From Rubrobacter xylanophilus DSM 9941 (lineage in GTDB: Bacteria; Actinomycetota; Rubrobacteria; Rubrobacterales; Rubrobacteraceae): a stretch of DNA of 64,000 nucleotides. Position numbers and translations under genes: made by a program. The stretch lies in contig NC_008148.1 in assembly GCF_000014185.1 (NCBI RefSeq), positions 1,406,001-1,470,000 of the forward strand. The letters are read 5' to 3'. The notes below the pieces were generated by a model, which worked only from the letters and a program-made list of their open reading frames with translations, had not been told where the DNA came from and did not search any database. Below, piece after piece: positions 44,632 through 51,864 of this stretch (position 1 is the stretch's first letter; the number at the start of each line of letters is the position of its first letter).

Positions 44632-45955
44632 CACGCAAAACAGACCGGTGGTGCCCCTCTCCCGCAAGCCGCGCGGGGGCCGCGCGGAAGGCGGGGCGGG
44701 GCGCACCGCCTGCATCCGCACCTTCGGCTGCCAGATGAACGTCCACGACTCCGATCGGATGCGGCGTATGATCCTCGACGCCGGCTACGCCGAGGTGCAG
44801 CGCTACGAGGACGCCGACCTCGTCATCCTCAACACCTGCTACGTGCGCGAGAACGCCGTCAACCGCATAAGGGGGCACCTCGGCGAGCTCAACCGCCTCC
44901 GCCGCGAGGGGCGGGTGAAGAAGGTCGCCCTCACCGGTTGCATCGGCGCCTCCGACGAGGCCGCAGAGCTCCAGGAGCAGTACGGCATAGACCTGGTGCT
45001 GGGAACTCATAATACCTACGAGCTCGCGGAGTTCATCGGGCTTCCCACGATGGAGGAGACCTACACGCCGGAGCTGCCCGGGGTGGAGGGCCAGAAGAGC
45101 GCGTTCGTGACCATAATGACCGGGTGCAACTACCGGTGCAGCTACTGCGTGGTACCGCGCGTACGGGGCAGGATGGTTTGCCGGCCGCTGGAGAACGTTC
45201 TGGAGGAGGTGCGGCGGCTGGTGAGGAGCGGGACGAACTACATCACGCTTCTCGGGCAGACGGTCGACGCCTGGAGGCACGAGAGGAGGAGGTTCTGCGA
45301 TCTGCTGGAGGCGGTGGCGGAGGAGGCTCCGCGGGTATGGTTTACGACCAGCCACCCCTCCAACATGGAGGACCGGACGCTCCGGGCCATCGGCGAGCGC
45401 GACACGATAGTAAAGAAGCTGCACCTTCCGGTGCAGTCAGGGTCCGACCGGATGCTGAAGATGATGCACCGGGGGTACGGGGCGGACCGCTACAGGAGAA
45501 AGATAGAGGTCTTCAGGGAGCACGTACCGGACGGGACGCTGAGCACGGACATCATAGTGGGGCATCCCGGCGAGACCGAGGAGGACCACGAGGCGACGCT
45601 GAGGCTGATAGAGGACTGCCAGTTCGACTCGGCGTACATCTTCAAGTTCTCCCCGCGCCGGGGGACGGAGGCGGCGCAGATGGAGGGCGCGGTACCGCCC
45701 GGGGTGGTGCAGCGGCGCTTTCTGGAGGTGCTGAGGGCCGTGGAGCAGAACGCCTTCCGGCGCAACCAGCGCAAGGTGGGGGGCACCGAGGAGATCTACA
45801 TCCGCCACGGCCGCTCGGACTCGGGGAGGGCCATCGGGGAGACCTGGAGCGGGCACGCGGTGCACGTGGACACGGAGGCCGGGCCGGGAGAGTACGTGAG
45901 GGCCAGGATAGAGTCCGCCGGGCCGCACGTGCTGTACGCGGGGAGGCCGCTGTAG
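44618..45955 (+). CDS. miaB: tRNA-2-methylthio-N6-dimethylallyladenosine synthase
   Basis: Radical-SAM methylthiotransferase of 445 residues acting on i6A37. First cluster ligands are Cys38 (TFGCQMN), Cys74 (LNTCYVRENA) and Cys108 (TGCIG); the radical-SAM cluster uses Cys170, Cys174 and Cys177 (GCNYRCSYC). A TRAM-like RNA-binding domain ends the protein. miaA, which makes its i6A substrate, is 13 nt downstream, so both steps of the modification are in one operon. Confidence 0.97.
   Translation: MTTTDTQNRPVVPLSRKPRGGRAEGGAGRTACIRTFGCQMNVHDSDRMRRMILDAGYAEVQRYEDADLVILNTCYVRENAVNRIRGHLGELNRLRREGRVKKVALTGCIGASDEAAELQEQYGIDLVLGTHNTYELAEFIGLPTMEETYTPELPGVEGQKSAFVTIMTGCNYRCSYCVVPRVRGRMVCRPLENVLEEVRRLVRSGTNYITLLGQTVDAWRHERRRFCDLLEAVAEEAPRVWFTTSHPSNMEDRTLRAIGERDTIVKKLHLPVQSGSDRMLKMMHRGYGADRYRRKIEVFREHVPDGTLSTDIIVGHPGETEEDHEATLRLIEDCQFDSAYIFKFSPRRGTEAAQMEGAVPPGVVQRRFLEVLRAVEQNAFRRNQRKVGGTEEIYIRHGRSDSGRAIGETWSGHAVHVDTEAGPGEYVRARIESAGPHVLYAGRPL
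45008..45015 (+). repeat. CATAATAC motif in miaB
   Basis: This copy is read in a different frame from the others (His-Asn-Thr), which shows that the DNA word and not one peptide recurs. No clear change in strand bias here. Confidence 0.5.
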
Positions 45956-45968
45956 GCGGGGAGCCCGC

Positions 45969-46844
45969 ATGCGAAGCGCGCGGGTCGTAGCCGTCTGCGG
46001 GCCCACGGCGAGCGGCAAGAGCGAGGTCGCCGACGAGCTCTCCGCCCTGCTCACGGAGGCGGAGGGGGTGTGGGTCCCCACGGTGGTTGTGGACTCCATG
46101 CAGGTCTACAGGGAGATCCCCGAGATAACGAACCAGGCCCGCAGCAGGCCGGCGGAGCTCGTCGGGGTGGTCCCGGTGACGCGGGAGTGGACGGTGGCCG
46201 AGCACCGGCGCAGGGCGCGCGCGGCGATCGAGGGCTCCGGGGCGGGCGCGGCGGTGCTCGATGCGGGCACCGGGATGTACCTGAACGCGACGGTGCTGGA
46301 CATCCCGCTGGCCCCGAAGGTCCCGCGGGAGATCCGGGCCCTGGCGCAGCGGGCGGCCGCGGGGGCCGCCAACCCGCGCAGGGAGGCGCGCAGGCTGGAG
46401 CTCGAGCTCTACGGGGCCCCGGAGCGCGGTTCGATCTGGGAGGGTGAGCCCGCCTACGAGCTCGCCCTGATCTACCTGCGCCCCGAGCGCGCCTCCTTGG
46501 ACGAGGCCATCGCCCGGAGATCCTCGCGCATAGCCCGCCGCGGGCTCGCCGACGCCCGCAGGCTGCAGGACCTTCTCGAGGCCGGCGCGCGCGTCAACCC
46601 CTCCGTCCTCGGCTCCATAGGCGTGCGCGAGCTCCTCTCCCACCTGCGCGGGGAGATCTCCCTGCCCGAGGCCGAGGAGACGATCTCCGTCCGCACCCGC
46701 CACTTGGCCCGCCGGCAGATGCGCTGGTTCGACAAGCTCGCCCGCACCCTCTCCGGCAGGGCCCGCCTCGTCGTCTCCCCCTCCCCGGAGGACCCCGCCC
46801 TGCGGAAGGCCTTGCATTCCATGCATGATATAATAGGTGCATGA
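45969..46844 (+). CDS. miaA: tRNA dimethylallyltransferase
   Basis: Transfers a dimethylallyl group to A37 of tRNAs reading UNN codons, 291 residues. P-loop GPTASGKSE at the N-terminus, DSMQVYREIPEITNQ, GTGMYLNA, and the C-terminal LARRQMRWF motif are present. The dimethylallyl donor comes from the MEP pathway encoded at 19-23 kb. hflX overlaps its stop by 4 nt. Confidence 0.95.
   Translation: MRSARVVAVCGPTASGKSEVADELSALLTEAEGVWVPTVVVDSMQVYREIPEITNQARSRPAELVGVVPVTREWTVAEHRRRARAAIEGSGAGAAVLDAGTGMYLNATVLDIPLAPKVPREIRALAQRAAAGAANPRREARRLELELYGAPERGSIWEGEPAYELALIYLRPERASLDEAIARRSSRIARRGLADARRLQDLLEAGARVNPSVLGSIGVRELLSHLRGEISLPEAEETISVRTRHLARRQMRWFDKLARTLSGRARLVVSPSPEDPALRKALHSMHDIIGA
46826..46834 (+). 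promoter_or_regulatory. Extended -10 promoter of a leaderless hflX mRNA
   Basis: TGA-TATAAT is a full extended -10, ending 6 nt before the hflX ATG. Transcription starting 7 nt after the -10 would begin at the A of that ATG. No Shine-Dalgarno precedes it. Confidence 0.6.
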
Positions 46845-48139
46845 CGGAGGAGAGGTCGGCGGACAACAACAGGGCGGTTCTGGTCGCGGCGGGGGAGGAG
46901 CGCCACCTGGACGAGCTCGGGCGGCTCGCCGGGACGCTCGGGCTCGAGGTCGCCGGCAGGCTCGAGCAGGCCCGCCGCGACGGCGCCGGGTACCTGGGGC
47001 GCGGCAAGCGGGAGGAGCTGAGGGAGCTGGTGGAGGCCAGCGGGGCCTCCTTCGTCGTGGCCGACGACGAGCTCTCGGCCTCCCAGGCCCGTGTTCTGGA
47101 GCGGGACGCGGGCGCCACGGTCGTGGACCGGACGGAGCTCATCATCAGGATCTTCGAGGCCCACGCGCACGACGCGGCGAGCCGGCTGCAGGTGGAGCTC
47201 GCCGACCTGGAGTACCGCCTCCCGCGCCTCAAGGGCCGCAACCCCGAGCTCAGCCGGCTCGCCGGCGGCGGTGGCGGTGGAGGGCGCGGCGCCACGCGCG
47301 GCCCCGGCGAGCAGCAGCTGGAGTACGACCGCCGAGCGATAAGGGACAGGATCTCCGTGATCCGGCGCAAGCTCCGCGCGGAGGAGGCCTCGCGCGAGGT
47401 GCGCGCCTCCCGGCTGCGCGAGAGCGGGCCCCCCAAGGTGGCGCTCGTGGGCTACACGAACGCTGGCAAGACCACGATCCTGAACGCCCTCAGCGACGCG
47501 GGCAAGTCCACCCGCGACTGGCTCTTCGAGACCCTCGAGACCACCACGCGCCTCGTCGAGGGCTCCTCCTCCGACGGCGTCTTCCGCCCGGGCTTCGTGG
47601 TCACCGACACGGTGGGCTTCATACGCAAGCTCCCCGCCCAGCTCGTCCACTCCTTCGCCTCCACGCTCGAGGCCGCCCGCGACGCCGACATCCTGATCCT
47701 CTGCGCCGACTCCTCGAGCCCCGACCTCGAGGAGGAGATACAGGTCGTCCGGAGGACCCTCTCCGACCTCCTCACAGGGGGAGGAGACGCCGCCGGCCCC
47801 CCGCCGGCCGAGATCCTCTGCCTCAACAAAAAGGACCTCCTCCCAGATCACCGCATAATACAACTACGCAACCGCCACCCCGAGGCGGTGATGATCAGCG
47901 CGCTGGAGGAGGGGGGCTGCGGGCCGCTCGTCGAGCGGGTATACGCCGAGATCTCCGGGATGTGGGAGCGGGTCGGTCTTCTGATACCCCACTCGGAGTA
48001 CGGCGCGGCGAGCCGGCTGTACGGCCGGGCGGAGATACACTCCAGGCGCCACACCGAGGAGGGCGTGCTCCTGGACGTGACGCTGCCGCGCGAGGACGTC
48101 GCCAGATACGAGGCCTACAGGGTTGCCGCGGCGTCCTGA
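46841..48139 (+). CDS. hflX: GTPase HflX
   Basis: Ribosome-splitting GTPase of 432 residues. The N-terminal HflX domain ends in a Gly-rich linker ([29 protein letters not shown] in outline); the G domain shows GYTNAGKTT at ~204, DTVGFIRKLPAQLVHSF and LNKKDLL. A C-terminal tail follows. The first translated codon probably coincides with the transcript's 5' end, besides readthrough from miaA. It overlaps the next gene by 17 nt. Confidence 0.93.
   Translation: MTEERSADNNRAVLVAAGEERHLDELGRLAGTLGLEVAGRLEQARRDGAGYLGRGKREELRELVEASGASFVVADDELSASQARVLERDAGATVVDRTELIIRIFEAHAHDAASRLQVELADLEYRLPRLKGRNPELSRLAGGGGGGGRGATRGPGEQQLEYDRRAIRDRISVIRRKLRAEEASREVRASRLRESGPPKVALVGYTNAGKTTILNALSDAGKSTRDWLFETLETTTRLVEGSSSDGVFRPGFVVTDTVGFIRKLPAQLVHSFASTLEAARDADILILCADSSSPDLEEEIQVVRRTLSDLLTGGGDAAGPPPAEILCLNKKDLLPDHRIIQLRNRHPEAVMISALEEGGCGPLVERVYAEISGMWERVGLLIPHSEYGAASRLYGRAEIHSRRHTEEGVLLDVTLPREDVARYEAYRVAAAS
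47852..47861 (+). repeat. CGCATAATAC motif in hflX
   Basis: Recurrent motif, in frame as Arg-Ile-Ile, 270 nt before the RibD-like gene. 46 C and 34 G in the 120 nt before; 23 C and 47 G in the 100 nt from 47881. Confidence 0.5.
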
Positions 48140-48878
48140 GGGCCTGAGGCTCTACCCGCCGCCCGCGCTGCGGGTCCGGGAGATATACGGGGATCTCTCC
48201 CTCCCGCAGCGCGGCGGCGGGGACGCCGGACTTCCCTTCGTCTTTCTGAACGCGGTGAGCACGCTCGACGGCAGCGCCTCCATCTCCGGGAGGGCCGGGG
48301 GCATCGGCGGGAGGGCCGACAGGGAGGTCATGCGCGTCCTCCGCTCCCTGGCCGACGCCGTCCTCATAGGGGCCAATACCCTGCGGGCGGAGCGGATGTC
48401 CCTGAGCTCCGAGGGCAGGAGGGCCCCCGAACCCCTCGCCGCCGTCCTCACCTCGACCGGGGAAGTCCCCCTTGAGAACCTCCTCGACCTCGACCGCGAG
48501 AGGACGCTCGTGATCCTCCCCGAACCCGCAGCATCCGGTGCGGCCGCCGAGAAACTCTCGAAGAGCGCCCGCCTCCTCCCGCTCCCCAAGGCCACGGGGG
48601 GAGGCGTGGATCTCCGCGAGGCTCTGCGCGCCCTCCTCGAAGGCTTCGGCGCGCGGCGCGTCCTCATCGAGGGCGGCCCCAGGCTCTCGGGCGAAGCCAT
48701 CTACCGACACCTCGCCGACGAGCTCTTCCTGACCGTGTCGCCCAGGATCTCGCGCGAACCCCCCGAAGCCCTCCGCCGCCCCTTCGAGCTCCCCCCGGGT
48801 GGCCCCCCCGTGGGCTGTACCCTCCTCTCCGCCCACGCCGCCGGGGGCGAGCTCTTCCTCCGCTACCGCCTCCAGTGA
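48123..48878 (+). CDS. RibD C-terminal (pyrimidine reductase) family protein
   Basis: A 251-residue NADPH-dependent reductase of the RibD-C/DHFR-like fold: FVFLNAVSTLDGSASISG, ADREVMRVLRSLADAVLIGANTLRAE, RRVLIEGGPRLSGEAI and LADELFLTVSPRIS. The deaminase half of RibD is missing, so it is either a stand-alone riboflavin-pathway reductase or a relative with another substrate. TTG start inside hflX. Its 3' half is strongly C-rich. It converges on the recombinase gene, 34 nt apart. Confidence 0.82.
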   Translation: MPRRPEGLRLYPPPALRVREIYGDLSLPQRGGGDAGLPFVFLNAVSTLDGSASISGRAGGIGGRADREVMRVLRSLADAVLIGANTLRAERMSLSSEGRRAPEPLAAVLTSTGEVPLENLLDLDRERTLVILPEPAASGAAAEKLSKSARLLPLPKATGGGVDLREALRALLEGFGARRVLIEGGPRLSGEAIYRHLADELFLTVSPRISREPPEALRRPFELPPGGPPVGCTLLSAHAAGGELFLRYRLQ

Positions 48879-48912
48879 ACTTCCGAGAATTGTCCTTATG
48901 CGAAGTTGGCGC

Positions 48913-49842
48913 CTACAGGGGGAGGGTGTTGTACTCGTAGGCTCTGGAGGCGAGCTCCTCGGCGCGGCGTATGTAGCGCATGGTGGTCTTGGGGTCCGAG
49001 TGGCCGAGGAACTGCTGTATGACCAGGAGCGGTGCCTGGTTCATGGCCATGTTGGTGCCCACGGTGTGTCGTATGGAGTGCGGCGAGATGGGCTTGTTTA
49101 TGCCGGCGGCGCGGACGTACTTTTTGACTATGTTCTGGATCGAGCGGGTCGTCAGCGGCCGGTCCTTCCCGACGCGCGACGGGAAAAGGGGCTTTCTGGC
49201 GTCCGTCTGGGAGCTCAGGCTGCGCCCCGAGGAGAGCACGTAGCGCTGCACGAGGCGCCAGAGCTCGGGCGAGACGGGCACGTTTCGCACCTTGTCCCCC
49301 TTGCCGCGAACCCGCAGGAGCACCGCGTCCCCGTGCTCCCTGAAGTCCCCGACGCGCAGCCCGACGACCTCGGCCTCCCTGAGCCCGCACCCGGCCATCA
49401 CGGCCAGCAGAGCGTGGTCCCGGGGGTTGTCCGCACGCGCCGCCGAGAGCATGCGCGAGAGCTCCTCCTCTGTGAGGATGTTGTACGAGGGGTCCTGGCG
49501 CACGCGCGGGCTCTTGGCGAAGAACTTCAGCGCCTCCGGGTTTACCCGCGTGATGCCGCCCATGTAAGTGAAGGTCAGAAAGCGCCTCAGCGCCGTCAGC
49601 TTCTTCGCCGCCGTGGCCGGGGCGTAGGCCCCCGTGACGTGCTCCCTGTACAGCGAGATGTCCTCGGCCGTTACCTCTCCCAGGTTCTTCCCGAGCCTCT
49701 CTCTCAGGTAGGAGAGGAAGGCTCGTATCTCTGTATTATACGTTTTTTGGGTCTGAGGGCTGGAGAGGGTACGGAGGTAGAGGGAGAGGAGTCGTTCTTC
49801 GTCGCCGGGGCGGGCGGGGGGGCTACTCTGCCGCAGGGTCAT
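48913..49842 (-). CDS. XerC/XerD-type tyrosine recombinase
   Basis: Site-specific recombinase of 309 residues. A SAM-like core-binding domain (~15-100) is followed by the catalytic domain with Arg155 (CGLREAE), Lys in GKGDK, His255 and Arg258 (HSIRH), His281 (GHSD) and the nucleophile Tyr290 (TMRYIRR). All catalytic residues are intact. The length fits chromosomal Xer proteins; no att sites or phage genes are nearby. It overlaps apt by 20 nt. Whether it is the dif-acting XerD or a paralogue cannot be told. Confidence 0.88.
   Translation of the reverse strand: MTLRQSSPPARPGDEERLLSLYLRTLSSPQTQKTYNTEIRAFLSYLRERLGKNLGEVTAEDISLYREHVTGAYAPATAAKKLTALRRFLTFTYMGGITRVNPEALKFFAKSPRVRQDPSYNILTEEELSRMLSAARADNPRDHALLAVMAGCGLREAEVVGLRVGDFREHGDAVLLRVRGKGDKVRNVPVSPELWRLVQRYVLSSGRSLSSQTDARKPLFPSRVGKDRPLTTRSIQNIVKKYVRAAGINKPISPHSIRHTVGTNMAMNQAPLLVIQQFLGHSDPKTTMRYIRRAEELASRAYEYNTLPL
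49733..49740 (-). repeat. TATAATAC variant of the motif
   Basis: On the minus strand, in the recombinase gene, TATAATAC differs by one base from CATAATAC. The + strand goes from about 41 C and 36 G (120 nt before) to 19 C and 48 G (100 nt after). Confidence 0.4.
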
Positions 49843-50380
49843 GGTAGTTGATAAGGGAGATCACGTCGTATCCCGCAAGGAGCTTCTTGCGGCCCTCGAG
49901 GAAGCCGAGCTCTATGAGGAAGGCGCAGCCGGCCACGCTCCCCCCGGACTTCTCCACCAGCTCGCACATCGCCCGGGCGGTGCCGCCCGTGGCCAGCAGG
50001 TCGTCGGCGACGAGCACGCGGGTTCCGGGCGGTATGGCGTCCGCGTGGACCTCCAGGGAGTCCGTGCCGTACTCCAGCTCGTAGGAGACCGAGATCACCT
50101 CCCGCGGCAGCTTGCCGGGCTTTCTGGCGAGGACGAGGCCCTTGCGCGAGCGGTAGGCGAGCGCGGTGCCGAAGACGAAGCCGCGGGCCTCCGCGGAGAT
50201 CACCCGGTCGTAGTCCAGGCTCCTCGTGGCCTCCGCGAGCGCGTCCACCGCCGCGTGCAGGGAGGGCCCGTCCTCCATCAGGGGCGTGATGTCCCGGAAG
50301 ACCACCCCGGGGCTCGGGTAGTCGGGGACAGACCGGATCCTGTTGCGTATGACCTGGATGGTGCGCTCGGTGATGTTCAC
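49823..50380 (-). CDS. apt: Adenine phosphoribosyltransferase
   Basis: Salvages adenine to AMP with PRPP, 185 residues. The PRPP loop is [14 protein letters not shown]; the N-terminal [25 protein letters not shown] and hood ARKPGKLP are typical. GTG start overlapping the MerR gene by 4 nt, so it shares that operon. In many Gram-positives apt sits beside relA; not here. Confidence 0.95.
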   Translation of the reverse strand: MNITERTIQVIRNRIRSVPDYPSPGVVFRDITPLMEDGPSLHAAVDALAEATRSLDYDRVISAEARGFVFGTALAYRSRKGLVLARKPGKLPREVISVSYELEYGTDSLEVHADAIPPGTRVLVADDLLATGGTARAMCELVEKSGGSVAGCAFLIELGFLEGRKKLLAGYDVISLINYHDPAAE

Positions 50381-51066
50381 GACGAGGAGCGCGGGTCGAA
50401 GCTCTCTATCACCCCGGCCATCATCAGCTCCTTCATCCGCGAGTCCACCGCGGCGAGGTGCCGGGCCTTCTCCATCGCCTCCTGAACCCGCTTCTCGTCG
50501 CCGCTGCGCAACTCGGGGTTGAGCACCTGCTTGAAGAGCGCCGCCTCCCGGTCCACGGCCGCCATTATGCCCCGCAGGTGCCGCGGCTGGATGGAGTACT
50601 TGGCCATCTCGAGCGCCAGCCGGGCTATCTCCTTGTCCCGCTGGGTGAGCTCGCCGCCCCTCCCGATGACCCCCACAGAGATCAACTCCTCCACGAACCT
50701 CACCTCCACGTCGAGGGAGTCGGCGAGCTCCTCGGCCGTGTACGTCCTCTCCTCGAGCACCCTGGAGAGGTCGCCCGCCGAGTCCTTGGAGAGCGAGGAG
50801 AGCGGCGCACCGCCCTCGATCCTCTTCTTTATGACCTTCAGCGGCAGGTACTCCTCCTCCTGCAGCTTCAGTATGTAGCGCAAAAGCTCGACGTCCTGCT
50901 CGGTGAACAGCCGGTAGCCCCCCCGCGTCCGGTTCAGGTTTATGAGCCGCCGCCGCTCCAGATAGCGTATCTTGCTCACTGAGAGGGTGGGGAACTCCGG
51001 CTTGAGCCGCTCTACGACCTCGCCTATCGTGTAGTGGTCCTTGGGGCTTCCGCCGCCGTTGTCCAT
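50377..51066 (-). CDS. ftsR: MerR-family regulator, FtsR-like
   Basis: A 229-residue protein with an N-terminal MerR winged helix (YTIGEVVERLKPEFPTLSVSKIRYLERRRLI, then RGGYRLF) and a longer helical C-terminal part without cysteines. Mycobacteria and corynebacteria have the same FHA-MerR gene order (GarA then Rv1828), where the MerR protein FtsR regulates ftsZ. By context this is the counterpart; its target here is unknown. ATG after GGAGG with 8-nt spacing. Confidence 0.8.
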   Translation of the reverse strand: MDNGGGSPKDHYTIGEVVERLKPEFPTLSVSKIRYLERRRLINLNRTRGGYRLFTEQDVELLRYILKLQEEEYLPLKVIKKRIEGGAPLSSLSKDSAGDLSRVLEERTYTAEELADSLDVEVRFVEELISVGVIGRGGELTQRDKEIARLALEMAKYSIQPRHLRGIMAAVDREAALFKQVLNPELRSGDEKRVQEAMEKARHLAAVDSRMKELMMAGVIESFDPRSSS

Positions 51067-51101
51067 GAGAACTTCCTCCCCTCCCTCTTCCTTCTCTCCT
51101 C

Positions 51102-51560
51102 CTAGGTGTATACGAACTTGAACCTGTACTTGCCGATCTGTATCTCGTCGCCGTTGCGCAGGTCCACGGCGTCGACCCGCACCCGGTTGACGTAGGTGCC
51201 GTTGAGCGAGCCGACGTCGCGTATGCGGTAGCCGCCCTCGCTGCGTCTGATCTCGGCGTGCTTCCTGGAGACGGTGACGTCGTCCAGGAAGATGTCGCTC
51301 TCCGGATGGCGGCCCACGGTGACCAGCTCCCGCGAGATGTCGTGCATCCTGCGCCCGGCCGTCCCCTCGACCTGGTCGAGCTCTATGAGCGCCGCCCCCG
51401 CCGGGGCCGCGCCCGGCGGGGTCATCTCCTCGTCGGCGAAGCTCGGCGCGTAGGAGACGGTGGACTGGCCGTGGTCGAGCCGGTTGCCGCACTCGGGGCA
51501 GAACTTCATGTCGAGGGTTACCTCGGTGCCGCACTCGGGGCACACGCTCGAGCCGCTCAA
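51102..51560 (-). CDS. garA: GarA/OdhI-like FHA protein with zinc ribbon
   Basis: A 152-residue protein: an N-terminal zinc ribbon with Cys7, Cys10, Cys21 and Cys24 (two CPECG knuckles), a linker, then an FHA domain (~75-150) with VGRHPESDIFLDD, SRKHAEI and GSLNGTYVN. GarA/OdhI bind and inhibit 2-oxoglutarate dehydrogenase until phosphorylated near the N-terminus; the segment GQSTVSYAPSF could be the equivalent phospho-site (inference). The zinc ribbon is not part of GarA in mycobacteria. Overlaps the rsiG-like gene by 4 nt. Confidence 0.78.
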   Translation of the reverse strand: MSGSSVCPECGTEVTLDMKFCPECGNRLDHGQSTVSYAPSFADEEMTPPGAAPAGAALIELDQVEGTAGRRMHDISRELVTVGRHPESDIFLDDVTVSRKHAEIRRSEGGYRIRDVGSLNGTYVNRVRVDAVDLRNGDEIQIGKYRFKFVYT

Positions 51561-51823
51561 CGGTGGCGCCTCCCCCCCTCCCCGGAAGACCGCCTCTCGG
51601 ACAGCACCCGGGCGAGCTCCTCGGGGGAGAGCGCGGCCCCCCCGCGACGCACCAGCTCGGCGCGCAGCAGGTCTATCCTCCCGTGCAGCACCCTCCGCCG
51701 GCGGCTCAGCTCCCGCTCCTCCTCCTCGAGGGCACGGAGCTCCCGCCGCAACTCCTCCGGGGAGAGCGCGGTGATGTCCCCGGCCCCCTCCCAGTCGAAA
51801 CCGCCCCTCTCGAGCTCGCCCAT
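51557..51823 (-). CDS. rsiG: RsiG-like c-di-GMP-binding anti-sigma factor
   Basis: An 88-residue helical protein. Residues 22-60 form a coiled coil with the spaced residues Glu36, Ser40, Arg43, His47 and Asp51, i.e. E-x3-S-x2-R-x3-H-x3-D. Streptomyces RsiG has E-x3-S-x2-R-x3-Q-x3-D for c-di-GMP; a single-motif homodimer has been described from Rubrobacter radiotolerans, binding WhiG. With whiG at 14.2 kb this fits well. A TATACT 7 nt before the ATG and no Shine-Dalgarno suggest a leaderless message. Confidence 0.75.
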   Translation of the reverse strand: MGELERGGFDWEGAGDITALSPEELRRELRALEEEERELSRRRRVLHGRIDLLRAELVRRGGAALSPEELARVLSERRSSGEGGRRHR

Positions 51824-51830
51824 GACTGCC

Positions 51831-51836
51831 AGTATA
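51831..51836 (-). promoter_or_regulatory. Candidate -10 of rsiG-garA-ftsR-apt
   Basis: TATACT on the minus strand, 7 nt upstream of the rsiG ATG and within the 41-nt gap to the preceding gene. The -35 (TGTACT at 17 nt) is weak. The transcript would be leaderless or nearly so. Confidence 0.45.
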
Positions 51837-51864
51837 CCTTCCCCTCTACTTGAAGTACACCCTC

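Noticed and set aside
45008-45015. A GC-skew switch at the miaB motif
   Set aside because: Counts before (41 C/43 G) and after (34 C/43 G) do not differ clearly.
48913-49842. An integrated phage or genomic island marked by the tyrosine recombinase
   Set aside because: There is no tRNA, att-like direct repeat or phage gene nearby and the flanking genes are core functions.
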